Below, piece by piece: positions 9,453 through 19,729 of a stretch of DNA of 64,000 nucleotides (the stretch's first letter is position 1; every line of letters begins with the position of its first letter). Position numbers and translations under genes: made by a program. The stretch lies in NCBI RefSeq assembly GCF_002356115.1, contig NZ_AP014836.1, positions 1,799,091 through 1,863,090 of the forward strand, in the 5' to 3' direction. The notes under the pieces are model-generated. The model saw only the letters and a program-made list of their open reading frames with translations, did not search any database and was not told the origin of the DNA. The DNA is from Candidatus Nitrosoglobus terrae (GTDB lineage: Bacteria; Pseudomonadota; Gammaproteobacteria; Nitrosococcales; Nitrosococcaceae).

Positions 9453-10772
9453 ATGGAGTGGTTAATACCAACCATTATCATGGCCTTACTCGTCATTTTA
9501 AACGGAGTTTTCGTAGCAGCAGAGTTTGCAATTATTATAGTTCCAAGGGCCAGTATTGAGCGCGGAGTAATAGCTGGCAAATCCAGCGCAAGCTTAGTGC
9601 AAGCTATTTTACGGGATCCAGTACGACAAGATCGCTACATTGCCACTGCTCAGCTTGGTATCACCTTAGCCAGTCTAGGGTTAGGTATGTACGGTGAGCA
9701 TACACTTGCTCAAGGACTCTTTGGCTGGTTAGATGGGTTAGGGACATCTCGCTGGATCGCCACTCATACACTAGCTAGCCTACTTGCCATTACTATCCTC
9801 ACTTATTTTCATATTGTTCTAGGTGAAATGGTACCTAAATCCCTTGCCCTCACCCATATTGAAAGCACTGCCCTCTGGGTTATCCGTCTGATGCTCTGGG
9901 TTGAATGGATCTTTTATCCTTTAATTACTACCCTTAATAAAATTGGTAGTGCTATTTTGCAGTTCATAGGTATCAAGCGCCAACTCTCTAGCAGCCATTA
10001 CTACACTGCTGAAGAATTACAATTCATTGTAGAAGAAAGCGAGGAGAAAGGCGTACTTAACTCTGAGGCTGGACAAATGTTACGTGAGCTATTGGAGTTT
10101 AGGGAGCGAACCGCTGAAGAAGTCATGACCCCCAGAGTTCATGTCACCGGTATCCCTATCGGAGCAACTCCTGAAAAATTAACCACTATCATTAATCAAG
10201 CCCACTATACTCGTTATCCAGTATTCGATAGCACCTTAGATCAAATTGTTGGCTTCATCCATATTAAGGATGTGCTGCGCCTCTTAGCTGCAAACTGCTA
10301 TGTACGACAAGAAGATACTAGACCACTTTCATTTGTTCCTGAGACAGCCACTGTAGATAGTGTATTGGCTGCAATGCGCCGCGCCCATACTCACATAGTC
10401 GTTATCATTGATGAGTACGGCGGAACCGCTGGTATCGTCACGATTGAGGATCTTTGTGAAGAAATTGTAGGTAGCATTGAAGAAGAGATTAACGATCCAC
10501 TGACTCCTTTTATAGACGATCAAGGCGGTATACACGTACCAGGGGTATGGCGACTTGATGAGGTTAGCGAGAAGCTTGGCCTAAACACTAAGCTTTCCCA
10601 TGAAGAGGTAGACACTCTAGGGGGGTTAGTGCTTCACTTACTTAATCATGAGCCTACTGTAGGTGATACTATTACCTATAAAGGTATCCATATCAAGGTG
10701 GCAGCTTTAGAAGGTCACGGAATTCAATGGTGCGTACTCACACCTGAGCTATCGGAAAAAAGCCTAGAATAG
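9453..10772 (+). CDS. CNNM/CorC-family transporter (second of a tandem pair)
   Basis: 439 residues, same architecture as its upstream neighbour: DUF21 domain (VFVAAEFAIIIVPRAS; TAQLGITLASLGLG), two CBS domains (EEVMTPRVHV; IIDEYGGTAGIVTIED) and the C-terminal CorC_HlyC domain (GIHVPGVWRLDEV). The CBS acidic motif IEDLCEEIVG is better kept here than in the first copy, where it reads LDDILITLTEG. The pair probably arose by tandem duplication followed by divergence, giving one copy closer to the family norm. Role in divalent-cation export or resistance is inferred from the family. Confidence 0.87.
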   Translation: MEWLIPTIIMALLVILNGVFVAAEFAIIIVPRASIERGVIAGKSSASLVQAILRDPVRQDRYIATAQLGITLASLGLGMYGEHTLAQGLFGWLDGLGTSRWIATHTLASLLAITILTYFHIVLGEMVPKSLALTHIESTALWVIRLMLWVEWIFYPLITTLNKIGSAILQFIGIKRQLSSSHYYTAEELQFIVEESEEKGVLNSEAGQMLRELLEFRERTAEEVMTPRVHVTGIPIGATPEKLTTIINQAHYTRYPVFDSTLDQIVGFIHIKDVLRLLAANCYVRQEDTRPLSFVPETATVDSVLAAMRRAHTHIVVIIDEYGGTAGIVTIEDLCEEIVGSIEEEINDPLTPFIDDQGGIHVPGVWRLDEVSEKLGLNTKLSHEEVDTLGGLVLHLLNHEPTVGDTITYKGIHIKVAALEGHGIQWCVLTPELSEKSLE

Positions 10773-10882
10773 ATGATTTATCCTAAGAAAAGCACTTGCC
10801 TTGAATGATTATCAAGCCAAAATTTCCCCCGTTGCTACAGATACAAAAAAGATGACGAATGACACCCAAAAATTAGGGCAGC

Positions 10883-11593
10883 TTAATAATTAGTTACTCG
10901 GTTATGAGTCGCTTTCAGCAACTTAGCCTTACATTCAAGATCCAATTTTCCCTCATACATATACATCATGAGAGCCTCCAGAAAATCGATGGATAGGCTA
11001 AGCTCAAGCTTATCAGGCGGGGTGAGACCATGGGCAGCACCGTTGCCTATAAATGTTATCCTTTTTAACCTTTCAATTATATTAATCGATATCTTAGACA
11101 CGTCACTCAAATGGCCAATCTTTTCTGCAAGCCACCGCGCCTTTTTATCGTCAATACCTTCAAGAACGCATATCCCTTCTAATAAAGCTCTTACACCCAT
11201 AGCCGTAATAATATCAAACTCTTGCTAAAACGCAGTTATTATTTCTTTATAGGTTTTAATTAACTTTTCATCTACATGACAAAAATGTTTTGCTTCCCGT
11301 TCACGAAAATCCTTTCTCTTTCTCTTTGGATAGTAACAGTAACTATAAAAATCGCCACCATTGTCGTCAGTCATACCTGCGCTAGCCCACTTTTCATCTA
11401 GGGTAGCAGTATCACATCCTCGGCAAACTAGAAAGTAGTACTCTGTCAATGCATAATATCCACCGGGAACAACGTAATCTAGGTGATCCACCTCATAATA
11501 TTCCTTATTATGAGAGGCTTTAATCTCATGGTTAGTTTCACCTTTACAGGTATTGCAATATATTTGCTTTATTTTTGCCACTGCAGTTTCCAT
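10883..11593 (-). pseudogene. DUF4145 protein interrupted by one in-frame amber codon
   Basis: Two open frames (11225-11593 and 10883-11200) are the same frame, 237 codons long, split only by a TAG at 11225-11227. The sequence across the break reads EIITAF-stop-QEFDIITAMGVRALLEGIC. The first part has paired zinc-type cysteines (YCNTCKG and CRGC); the second has the RALLEGIC helix and the IGNGAAHG loop typical of DUF4145. DUF4145 domains occur in defence-linked and restriction proteins. Either a recent nonsense mutation or an amber read-through; the former is the simpler reading. If the second part starts internally (ATG at 11200) it could still make a fragment. Confidence 0.75.
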
Positions 11594-11682
11594 GAATCAT
11601 AACGTCTGAGTTTAGCTACCCGCACTACCCGCAATAGCAGACCTGTAGCCTTGTATAAATCCTAGCAATAACAATAATTGAC

Positions 11683-12948
11683 CTAGACTCCAAGTAATAA
11701 CCGTACGGGATCTTCTAGGGCTTCTTTAACAGCTACTAAAAATTGAACGGCCTCTTTACCATCAATAAGACGATGATCATAGGAAAGCGCTACATAGGTC
11801 ATTGGCCGGATTTTAACCTCACCATTTTCTGCCACTGGCCGATCTTCAACCTTATGCATCCCTAAAATAGCGCTCTGAGGTGGATTGAGTATGGGGGTGG
11901 ATAGTAGAGAACCAAACACTCCACCATTAGTAATGGTAAAAGTACCTCCAGTTAACTCTTCCAGAGTCAGTTGATTATTACGGGCTCGTTGGGCAAAATC
12001 AATAATCTTAGTTTCGATCTCAGCGAAACTGAATTGATCCGCATCACGTAATATAGGGACTACTAACCCTCGGGGCGTAGCCACTGCAATCCCAATGTGA
12101 TAATACTGATAATACAAAATATTATTGTCTTCAATAGCAGCATTAATCACAGGATAACGTTTAAAAGCTTCAATACACGCTTTAATAAAAAATGACATCA
12201 GACCTAATCGTACTCCATAGCGCTTTTCAAAAGCATCACGATAGCGATGGCGTAGATTCATCACTTCCTGCATATTCACTTCGTTAAAAGTCGTCAAGGT
12301 AGCAGTACTTTGTTGCGATTGAAGTACTCGCTCAGCAATCCGCTGCCGTAATCGACTCATAGGCTCTTGTCGAATATTAGGCTCCTCTCCTTTGGAAGCT
12401 ACGGTTGCCACTACTTCTAAAGGTGGTTTCTGTACAGTAACTGTTTTCTCCGATTGCAGAAACTGTATGACATCATTTTGAGTCAAACGACCCTCCTTAC
12501 CTGTTGCCGTAATCTTTCCCGGATCGAGCTGATATTCTTTAATTAAACGGCGAACAGAAGGACCAGAAAGAGGCATTTTCTCACCTTCAACTTCGTTAAT
12601 GTGACCTGATTCTGCTATATCCTGGGCAGATTCTCGGATAAGTTCTGCTCCTTCATTTTGTCTCGTAATTTTACGACTCCTGCCTTCTTCCTCAGTAAAA
12701 GCTCCTCCCTGAGCTACCTCAACAATACCCAGCACCTCTTCACTATTTACGGTGGCTCCTTTTTCCTTTCGTATTTCCTGTAAGATACCATCACTTGGAG
12801 AGGGAACCTCAAGCACTACCTTATCAGTCTCAAGATCTAATAAAGGCTCATCTTGTCGTACCTGATCGCCAGGTTTTTTATACCAATTACCTACCTCAGC
12901 TTCCGTAACCGACTCTGGTAACCTAGGCACCCGCACCTCTATTCCCAT
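11683..12948 (-). CDS. sucB: Dihydrolipoyl succinyltransferase, E2 of 2-oxoglutarate dehydrogenase
   Basis: Core E2 component of the 2-oxoglutarate dehydrogenase complex (TCA cycle), moving the succinyl group from E1 to CoA. 421 residues: lipoyl domain at 1-75 with the lipoylated lysine in LETDKVV (K43), a charged linker, a peripheral-subunit-binding domain at about 122-162 ([12 protein letters not shown]), and the acyltransferase domain from about 190 with the active-site motif DHRLIDG (391-397). It follows sucA by 7 bp on the same strand. No lpd (E3) gene is adjacent. Confidence 0.96.
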   Translation of the reverse strand: MGIEVRVPRLPESVTEAEVGNWYKKPGDQVRQDEPLLDLETDKVVLEVPSPSDGILQEIRKEKGATVNSEEVLGIVEVAQGGAFTEEEGRSRKITRQNEGAELIRESAQDIAESGHINEVEGEKMPLSGPSVRRLIKEYQLDPGKITATGKEGRLTQNDVIQFLQSEKTVTVQKPPLEVVATVASKGEEPNIRQEPMSRLRQRIAERVLQSQQSTATLTTFNEVNMQEVMNLRHRYRDAFEKRYGVRLGLMSFFIKACIEAFKRYPVINAAIEDNNILYYQYYHIGIAVATPRGLVVPILRDADQFSFAEIETKIIDFAQRARNNQLTLEELTGGTFTITNGGVFGSLLSTPILNPPQSAILGMHKVEDRPVAENGEVKIRPMTYVALSYDHRLIDGKEAVQFLVAVKEALEDPVRLLLGV

Positions 12949-12955
12949 AATCTTT

Positions 12956-15769
12956 TTATCCCCTACCTTCTACCTTACCTAAAGCTTCTGCGATCAATGT
13001 CTGTTGCTGTTTAACATGTAGATTAAAATACCCTACCGCGGGTGCCGCTGACGAGGGTCGTCCCCTATAATACAAGGTTTGATTTTGATGTAAGCATCCT
13101 TGTAAACGATGCTGAAGCAAATCCCACGCACCCTGATTTTGAGGCTCTTCCTGACACCAGATAATCTCCTTGGCGTTACCATAATACTTTAATTCTTCTT
13201 CTAGCCGCTGTTTTGGAAAGGGATAAAGCTGCTCCAGACGAAGAATAGCCACATTATGCTGTTGTTGCGCGCGTCGTGCCTGTAGTAAGTCATAATATAC
13301 TTTGCCGCAGCAGAGAATCACACGACCCACTAAATCTGGATTGATATCATCCATTTCACCAATAATCAACTGAAAAGTCCCACTAGTAAAATCATCCAAA
13401 GATGAAACTGAAAGCCGATGGCGTAGCAAGCTTTTGGGCATCATCACCACCAAAGGCTTACGGTATGGTCGTAGCATTTGCCGCCGTAATACATGAAATA
13501 TTTGCGCTGGGGTAGTAACCACACAAACTTGAATATTATGTTCTGCGCAAAGCTGCAAGAATCGCTCTAATCTGGCTGAGGAATGCTCTGGCCCTTGGCC
13601 TTCATAACCGTGGGGCAGAAATAGGGTAAGCCCGCAAAGACGAGACCACTTGGCTTCCCCAGAGCTGATAAATTGATCTATGACCACTTGGGCACCATTC
13701 ATAAAATCTCCAAACTGAGCCTCCCAGATCACCAAGGTATTAGGCTCGGCAGCTGCATAACCGTATTCAAAGGCTAGAACAGCTTCTTCCGATAGCAGAG
13801 AATCAATAACACTAAATTTTACCTTTGGATTCAGGTGAGCTAAAGGGGTATAAGTACTGCCATCTTTCTGATTATGGATCATGGCATGACGATGGAAAAA
13901 AGTACCCCGACTACTATCCTGACCCGTTAACCGTACGGAATAATCTTCATCCAACAAAGTAGCATAGGCTAAAATTTCCGCAAACCCCCAATCAACCGGT
14001 AAAGTTCCAGTGGCCATTTTATGACGATCGGCCCAAATATTGCTTACTCGTGAATGCAGCTTAAATTCTTCAGGAATCTGATTCACGCCAGTGGCTAAAT
14101 CCTGTAGTCGTGGTAAAGATACCCCTGTCTCTACGGGCTGATCCCATACAGTTCCTAAAAAAACCTTCCAATTTACTTTAAAAGAATGCTGATTTCCTAT
14201 GATACGGGGAGCAACATTAATTCCCTGCTCTAGAATTTTCCGATAGTCCTCTAACATACGATCTGGATCTTCAGGGGCAATGACTCCCTGGGCTATCAGT
14301 TGCTCTGCATAAAGATAGCGGGTTGTAGGATGAACACGGATCTTCTGATACATGAGAGGCTGGGTCACGGCTGGCTCATCAGCTTCATTATGCCCTTGTC
14401 GTCGATAACACACTAAATCAATTACCACATCTTTTTTAAAAGCCATACGATAGTCAAAGGCTAAATTAGTGATAAATATTACCGCATCAGGATCATCTCC
14501 ATTGACATGAAAAATAGGCGCCTGCACCATCTTAGCAACATCAGTACAGTAAACGCTAGATCGTGTATCAAGCGGGTTGCTGGTAGTAAAACCAATCTGG
14601 TTATTAATCACAATATGCACCGTCCCGCCAGTGTGAAAACCTCGGGATTGAGACATATTAAAATTTTCCATGACTACCCCTTGACCAGCAAAAGCAGAAT
14701 CTCCATGAATAAGTACCGGTAGCACCTTATCGCCTAACTCATCTCCTCGTCGCTGTTGGCGCGCTCGCACCGATCCTTCTACTACTGGGCCAATAATTTC
14801 TAGGTGAGAAGGATTAAAGGCTAAGGCAATATGTACCAAGCCCCCTGGAGTATCTATATCTGAAGAAAACCCTAGATGGTATTTTACATCCCCTGAATGC
14901 TGATTATCTGATTCATGGTGGCCTTCAAATTCCATGAATAGATCTCGGGGTAACTTACCCAGAATATTCACCAATACATTCAATCGCCCACGATGGGTCA
15001 TACCAATAACGATTTCCTCTACCCTCTTATTGCCCGCGCGGAGAATAAGATTATCTAAAAGAGGAATTAAGCTATCCCCTCCTTCTAAAGAAAAACGTTT
15101 TTGACCAATATATTTAGTATGTAAATAATGCTCCAATCCTTCAGCTGCTGTAAGGCGCTCTAAAATATGATGTTTTAGCTCTGTGGTTAATACTCGATTA
15201 GCTCTCGATCTTTCTAAATAATCTTGAATCCAGCGTTTCTCAGCCGTTTCAGTAATGTGCATGTACTCAGCGCCAATAGTACTGCAATAGATCTGTTTGA
15301 TTACATTAAGAATCTCCTGTAGAGGAGCTCTATCAAGCCCTATAAATGATCCAGTACAGAAGGACGTATCTTCATCCTCTTTCGTTAAGCCATAAAAAGC
15401 GGGATCAAGATCTGGAATTTCAGGCCGTTCATAGAAGTGTAATGGGTCAATATTAGCCTTTTGATGGCCACGGAAACGATAGGCATTAATAAGTTGAAGT
15501 ACCGCTGCTTGTTTTGCAGCTGTTTCAGCTGTTGTAGCTATTCTCCTTGGGGACGTTGGCTGTATTGCCGGTACCGGAGAATAAGATAAGGGCATAGAAA
15601 TAGCGTGTTGTTCTGAAGGGTTATTTTGGATCTGATCAAACCAGTCTCGCCATGGAATAGATACACTATGAGGATCTTTCAGGTAAATTTCATAGAGATC
15701 TTCTAAATAAGCAGCATTAGCCACATATAAAGGAGAAACAATGGCTTGTTTTTTAACGCTAGTGCTCAT
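12956..15769 (-). CDS. sucA: 2-oxoglutarate dehydrogenase E1
   Basis: Thiamine-diphosphate-dependent decarboxylase that starts the 2-oxoglutarate dehydrogenase reaction. 937 residues, the normal family length. The N terminus has the short E2-binding segment ([13 protein letters not shown]), then the region [11 protein letters not shown] that contributes active-site residues, [10 protein letters not shown], and the C-terminal EEPQNQGAW motif. Forms a sucA-sucB operon on the minus strand. Start ATG follows a modest ribosome site. Nothing unusual. Confidence 0.97.
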   Translation of the reverse strand: MSTSVKKQAIVSPLYVANAAYLEDLYEIYLKDPHSVSIPWRDWFDQIQNNPSEQHAISMPLSYSPVPAIQPTSPRRIATTAETAAKQAAVLQLINAYRFRGHQKANIDPLHFYERPEIPDLDPAFYGLTKEDEDTSFCTGSFIGLDRAPLQEILNVIKQIYCSTIGAEYMHITETAEKRWIQDYLERSRANRVLTTELKHHILERLTAAEGLEHYLHTKYIGQKRFSLEGGDSLIPLLDNLILRAGNKRVEEIVIGMTHRGRLNVLVNILGKLPRDLFMEFEGHHESDNQHSGDVKYHLGFSSDIDTPGGLVHIALAFNPSHLEIIGPVVEGSVRARQQRRGDELGDKVLPVLIHGDSAFAGQGVVMENFNMSQSRGFHTGGTVHIVINNQIGFTTSNPLDTRSSVYCTDVAKMVQAPIFHVNGDDPDAVIFITNLAFDYRMAFKKDVVIDLVCYRRQGHNEADEPAVTQPLMYQKIRVHPTTRYLYAEQLIAQGVIAPEDPDRMLEDYRKILEQGINVAPRIIGNQHSFKVNWKVFLGTVWDQPVETGVSLPRLQDLATGVNQIPEEFKLHSRVSNIWADRHKMATGTLPVDWGFAEILAYATLLDEDYSVRLTGQDSSRGTFFHRHAMIHNQKDGSTYTPLAHLNPKVKFSVIDSLLSEEAVLAFEYGYAAAEPNTLVIWEAQFGDFMNGAQVVIDQFISSGEAKWSRLCGLTLFLPHGYEGQGPEHSSARLERFLQLCAEHNIQVCVVTTPAQIFHVLRRQMLRPYRKPLVVMMPKSLLRHRLSVSSLDDFTSGTFQLIIGEMDDINPDLVGRVILCCGKVYYDLLQARRAQQQHNVAILRLEQLYPFPKQRLEEELKYYGNAKEIIWCQEEPQNQGAWDLLQHRLQGCLHQNQTLYYRGRPSSAAPAVGYFNLHVKQQQTLIAEALGKVEGRG

Positions 15770-15921
15770 TACCTAAAATTACCTAGCTCCTAATTGAGGT
15801 TTTCTTAATAAGAAATTTTTGCACTCAAGCATATTTATACTCATACGTTGTGCACAAAAAATATCCAACACTGAAAAAATACAGCCAAATACTCCAAGAT
15901 ATAGCTTAATATCGAATGAAA

Positions 15922-16344
15922 CTATAATTGTAATTCAATCTCCTTATAGATCCCTTCTCGTAATCGAAAGCCACGCATCTCCAGTACCCCTTTAATGCTC
16001 AAAGAAATGATTAGATATAGAGCCTCTGGATAGGCTACCTGGGTTAAATCACTCTTTGAAGGCCAAGGAGGGATATCGAGATGAGAATGATAAATAGCAA
16101 ATAGCTCCTCCCCTTGTTCACGCATACAGCGCATGGCCTTTATTTGATCTTGTGGATCCATAAGAAATTGCTGCTGCGGATCAGGGGCAATGTTATTTAT
16201 CAAATAGCAGGTAACGGGAGTACCCTCACGAGCACTAATCAGCCCGCATATCTCTCCTTGAGGATTTATTTGCGCTTGATGCAGCAGCTGATTAGCTATA
16301 CATCGAGGAAGAATAACCTGCTCTATTGGGTGAATTCTTGTCAT
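15922..16344 (-). CDS. JAMM/MPN metalloprotease (Mec-like), partner of the MoeB-like protein
   Basis: 140 residues with an intact JAMM zinc site: Glu31 in GEICGL, His86 and His88 in YHSHLD, and Asp99 in PSKSD. Prokaryotic JAMM proteins next to MoeB/ThiF-like enzymes (Mec+) trim residues from sulfur-carrier proteins so that the terminal Gly-Gly is exposed, in thiamine, cysteine or molybdopterin sulfur transfer. The start overlaps the end of the moeB-like gene by 4 bp (ATGA), so the two are translationally coupled. The particular sulfur carrier is not in the window. Confidence 0.85.
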   Translation of the reverse strand: MTRIHPIEQVILPRCIANQLLHQAQINPQGEICGLISAREGTPVTCYLINNIAPDPQQQFLMDPQDQIKAMRCMREQGEELFAIYHSHLDIPPWPSKSDLTQVAYPEALYLIISLSIKGVLEMRGFRLREGIYKEIELQL

Positions 16345-17096
16345 TTTTCTTGAAAATTAGCGCATATAGCGCATCTTGGATCCCGATGGATTCTAGTCTC
16401 ACGCCAGTGCATCTTCATCGCATCTAATAGTAATAATCGATTATATAGACTCTCCCCAATGCCTAATAGCAATTTAAGCGTTTCTAACGCTTGAATACTA
16501 CCAATAATACCTAGCAGAGGAGCAATAACACCCACTTGAGAGCAAGTCTCTTCGCTTTCTTCGTCTTCTTGAAATAGGCAGTAATAACAAGCGCCATCTG
16601 GCTGTCGGCTATCAAACACAGCGACCTGCCCTTCCATACGAATAGCAGCACCAGAAACTAGCGGTCGACCAACGCTAACACAGGCGGCATTTAGCGCAAA
16701 TCGAGTTGCAAAATTATCACTACCATCAACGACCACATGAGCCTGAGTAACTGCCGCCCGCAAATCCTCATCTTGTAAATGGCGAGCAATTGCCCGTATC
16801 TCTATCTCTGAATTTAAGGAAAGCAAACGATGACGGGCAGCCTCCACCTTAGATGAACCAATACATTCATTACTATAAAGGATCTGTCGCTGTAAATTCG
16901 AGAGATCTACCTGATCAGAATCAACTAAGGTTAGTTGTCCTACGCCTGCCCCAGCTAAGTATAGGGAAATTGGGGATCCCAAACCCCCAACTCCCACCAG
17001 CAAGACTCGAGATCTCAGTAACTTTTGTTGGCCTTCGATATCAATTTGAGGCAGCAGAATCTGCCGGCTATAACGCAAAAGCTGCTGATCATCCAT
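16341..17096 (-). CDS. moeB: MoeB/ThiF-family E1-like adenylyltransferase
   Basis: Activates a ubiquitin-like sulfur-carrier protein by adenylating its C-terminal glycine. 251 residues: nucleotide-binding GVGGLG at 35-40, DxD-type VDSDQVDLSNLQRQ at about 58-71, zinc cysteines CYYC (169-172) and CAIC near the C terminus, and a conserved Cys184 after the SEE stretch. There is no C-terminal rhodanese domain, which fits MoeB or ThiF rather than MoeZ. Paired with a JAMM protease (ATGA overlap). Whether it serves molybdopterin or thiamine cannot be decided from sequence alone. Confidence 0.85.
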   Translation of the reverse strand: MDDQQLLRYSRQILLPQIDIEGQQKLLRSRVLLVGVGGLGSPISLYLAGAGVGQLTLVDSDQVDLSNLQRQILYSNECIGSSKVEAARHRLLSLNSEIEIRAIARHLQDEDLRAAVTQAHVVVDGSDNFATRFALNAACVSVGRPLVSGAAIRMEGQVAVFDSRQPDGACYYCLFQEDEESEETCSQVGVIAPLLGIIGSIQALETLKLLLGIGESLYNRLLLLDAMKMHWRETRIHRDPRCAICANFQEK

Positions 17097-17244
17097 TTAG
17101 GTAGGGTATTAACATAAGTCAATTAAATATGGGTCTCTCAATATAATGTAACCTAAGCTACTTAGCCCAGAAGAAAATAATAAAATCCTATCTACTCTAA
17201 TAGACTGAAGTGATGCCACAGATAGAGATCAACGCAAGGGCAAG

Positions 17245-17282
17245 TGTCATGATTTTTTACAAAATAACTGTCAATGATTTTT
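17245..17282 (+). promoter_or_regulatory. Tandem direct repeat upstream of the sigma-54 promoter, possible activator sites
   Basis: TGTCATGATTTTTT (17245-17258) and TGTCAATGATTTTT (17269-17282) are near-identical, spaced 24 bp start to start, so on similar faces of the helix. They lie about 60-90 bp upstream of a sigma-54-type promoter, the usual position for enhancer-binding protein sites. The rest of the 337-bp gap (17097-17433) is AT-rich with no gene. Confidence 0.45.
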
Positions 17283-17337
17283 GCACCATGGCTGAATATA
17301 AAATTAACTATAAAACAAAAACAAATAGTTATAAATT

Positions 17338-17353
17338 TGGATCACTTTTTGCA
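17338..17353 (+). promoter_or_regulatory. Sigma-54-type (-24/-12) promoter of the PEP-CTERM gene
   Basis: TGGATCACTTTTTGCA has the sigma-54 layout TGG...TTGCA, with the invariant GG and GC dinucleotides at the required 10-bp spacing; the CAC after TGG is not kept. It sits about 80 bp before the start codon. PEP-CTERM genes are known to be served by sigma-54 with the PrsK/PrsR system. Confidence 0.55.
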
Positions 17354-17433
17354 ATTACTATTATATAGCTAAGTTATCACAGCTATTCAACAGCTAAATG
17401 AGTCTTTAATAATTTTACACGCATGAGGAAAAA

Positions 17434-18027
17434 ATGAAGCATTTATTAGCCCTTTACATCACCTTAGGGTTGTTATTATCCCCAATAACGGGGAAAGCAG
17501 TCATCATTACACTACATAGCTATGACATCAGTGTTACTGATCCGAACATCCAAACGCAACAAATTATATCTAGCTTTACAACCGATAATTTGGGTCTAAA
17601 TGGCCAAGAACAGCTTCCACTGTTTAATATCTGGACAGAGAGTCCTTCTCTAAACATTCCGGTGGACGGTACTCCCATATCGGTTAACTTTAATTTCAGT
17701 ATGCCCGAGGTTAAGGCAACAATTCAGGGTAATATACAGGGTCTCTTTAACTCAGCGGGGGCAGTAGTATGGACTAATATTGCTCGAGTAAATTTCGGTC
17801 TTAACAATACAGGTACATTTATAGCTTCTCTAAGCCCCGCATTTTTCAATTTCTTTGGCCCAGGAGAGCAAAATGGGGCTCAAGTTTCAATAACCATCGC
17901 TGTTACTGCTCTACCTACCTTACCTAGCTCTATTTCAGAGCCTAGTACCTTAGCTCTTTTCGGGATAGTTCTTTTATTATTTTTAAGCTTTAGAATTAAC
18001 ACTTGGAGGCAGCGCTTGCACAATTAA
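17434..18027 (+). CDS. PEP-CTERM sorted exported protein
   Basis: 197 residues: an N-terminal signal peptide (MKHLLALYITLGLLLSP, cleaved near GKA), a beta-rich Ser/Thr/Asn body, and a C-terminal sorting signal at about 168-197. That signal is SEPSTLALF, a hydrophobic helix, then a basic RINTWRQR tail. PEP-CTERM proteins are cut by exosortase and tied to exopolysaccharide or biofilm output. The body is not recognised. Start ATG with a GAGG site. Upstream lie a sigma-54-type promoter and tandem repeats, which fit this class. No exosortase gene is in the window. Confidence 0.85.
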   Translation: MKHLLALYITLGLLLSPITGKAVIITLHSYDISVTDPNIQTQQIISSFTTDNLGLNGQEQLPLFNIWTESPSLNIPVDGTPISVNFNFSMPEVKATIQGNIQGLFNSAGAVVWTNIARVNFGLNNTGTFIASLSPAFFNFFGPGEQNGAQVSITIAVTALPTLPSSISEPSTLALFGIVLLLFLSFRINTWRQRLHN

Positions 18028-18215
18028 TCATAACCTTTAGTCTCTTTCAATCTACTCAGACATATGACTGGCTTAGATTCGCTTAAATATGTAATTCCAC
18101 GATCTTCCACTCGCGCGGCTAGTGATTCTAGCAATTAATTCACCAATCTACTGATCGCGCGTTGAAGATTATGGGCGATAATGTATTTATTAGATATACC
18201 GGTAACTTAAATAGC

Positions 18216-19064
18216 TTAATAAGCCCACCATTGTCCTACAGCCACACGAGGTAATCCAGCAAGATCATAAAAATCTGCTACTTGTTGATAACCTAATTTT
18301 ATCAGTAGCTTTAACAAAAAGGAGCCTTGATTATAGCCATGCTCAAGAATCAACCAACCGCCATTTACAAGATGTTCTCGAGCGACCCTAGCAATATACG
18401 CTAAAGCTTCTAAACCATCAGTACCGGCAACTAAAGCCTGATAAGGTTCAAAGCATAAACTGCCTTGGGTAAGATAGGGATCTTCTTCTGCAATATAGGG
18501 AGGATTACTGACTATAAGATCAAACCGTTCATCGCCCAAAGGAGTCAGCCAATCTCCTAATCTAAAAACAACATTATTAAGATCTAAATTTTTCCTATTT
18601 TCTTCTGCTACTTGAATAGCTGCTGGAGATATATCGGTTGCAATCACCTGAGCTTGAGGCCGCTCGCTTGCAATAGCAAGGGCGATAGCTCCACTACCTG
18701 TGCCTAAATCAGCGATTTTTAGCTGCTCTTCCAAATTCATCCGTTTTAGCGCTAATTCCACTACCTGCTCAGTCTCTGGACGAGGAATTAAAGTTGCTTT
18801 ACTAACACGTAGAATTAGTGACCAAAATTCCCGTCTGCCACAAATATAAGCAAAGGGCTCATGATTAGCTCGTCGTTGTAGTAGCTGCTTCAAATAGCTC
18901 CATTCAATTACTGTCAATCCTCGCTCAGGCCAAGCGTAAAGATAGCTGCGTTCTACTTTAAGCACCCAGCAAAGTAATCTTTCAGCTTCCAAACGCCCAT
19001 TATCTAAATGAGTTAGTTGATATGTAGCAACAGCAATAGCAGAGGCGATAGAGATGTTGGACAT
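18216..19064 (-). CDS. prmC: Peptide chain release factor N5-glutamine methyltransferase
   Basis: Methylates the GGQ glutamine of release factors RF1/RF2 using S-adenosylmethionine. 282 residues: N-terminal helical domain, then a Rossmann methyltransferase with SAM motif DLGTGSGAIALA (119-130) and catalytic NPPY (187-190) in VSNPPYIAEEDPYL. The RPETE motif (95-99) that positions the substrate is present. prfA usually precedes prmC but is not here; a 665-bp gap lies upstream instead. Confidence 0.95.
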   Translation of the reverse strand: MSNISIASAIAVATYQLTHLDNGRLEAERLLCWVLKVERSYLYAWPERGLTVIEWSYLKQLLQRRANHEPFAYICGRREFWSLILRVSKATLIPRPETEQVVELALKRMNLEEQLKIADLGTGSGAIALAIASERPQAQVIATDISPAAIQVAEENRKNLDLNNVVFRLGDWLTPLGDERFDLIVSNPPYIAEEDPYLTQGSLCFEPYQALVAGTDGLEALAYIARVAREHLVNGGWLILEHGYNQGSFLLKLLIKLGYQQVADFYDLAGLPRVAVGQWWAY

Positions 19065-19147
19065 TAATTATCACTGAACTTATTTATTCTAAAAAAATCT
19101 AAAGGTGATTTTCTTGCAATCTTTAATATTTAGTCTATATTATAAAT

Positions 19148-19249
19148 GAATAGTAACTTAGTATATTATTCAATGGTTCAGAAGATATAAAAATAATAAA
19201 TAGAGAGGCTTAAGGTTTATAATTAGAGGCTCCAATAGGAGCCTTTTTT
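19148..19249 (+). ncRNA. Candidate small RNA with its own promoter and terminator
   Basis: A strong intrinsic terminator lies at 19227-19249 on the plus strand, but no plus-strand gene precedes it (prmC runs the other way). A promoter-like pair TTGCAA (19114-19119), 16 bp, TATATT (19136-19141) would start a transcript near 19148, giving about 100 nt. The only open frame is 14 codons (ATG at 19146) with no ribosome site. No known RNA family recognised. Confidence 0.4.
19227..19249 (+). terminator. Intrinsic terminator
   Basis: Perfect 7-bp stem AGGCTCC/GGAGCCT with loop AATA, followed by a run of T. On the opposite strand the run would be A after the stem, so it acts on the plus strand. Confidence 0.8.
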
Positions 19250-19729
19250 ATTAATCTAAAAATAGCTAAGATCAAAGTCCTGTTGCAACAGCCTAAAATA
19301 GATCTATAATCCCTAGCCTAATTTAAACTATTCCAACCAAAAAATACCGACTATTGGTTTACTAGCCCAGCCAAGATTTTATAGGGCGATACCGGAAAAC
19401 ATACCTCACTAGCAGTCATAATTATAAAGATAGCTTTATAATCATTCACTCACTATAGGCGCATTCTTTATCCAGCAGCAGCCTGTTTAACTGGACTTAT
19501 ATATATAGGTAATGTATGACTAAACTTATCTATGATAGATATGTTATACACTATAGCTACTTCTTTTCCCTAGCATGACACTATAGTACAAGAAAATACT
19601 CATACTTCCCTTAAAAAAACCCATAATAAATTAGGAAAAACCCCAGCGTATTGTAAAAATACCTTTTTACCTAATTATAATAAGTAATGTTTAGCCAGCA
19701 TTTAATTTTAATCAGCTTAAGGGAGTGTA
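19250..19729. other. AT-rich intergenic gap upstream of the NDUFA9-like gene
   Basis: 480 bp with no gene seen. An inverted repeat ATTAGG-AAAAA ... TTTTT-A-CCTAAT at about 19630-19675 encloses a smaller hairpin GTATT/AATAC. It could be a cruciform or a leader structure for the gene at 19730. No other signal recognised. Confidence 0.3.
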
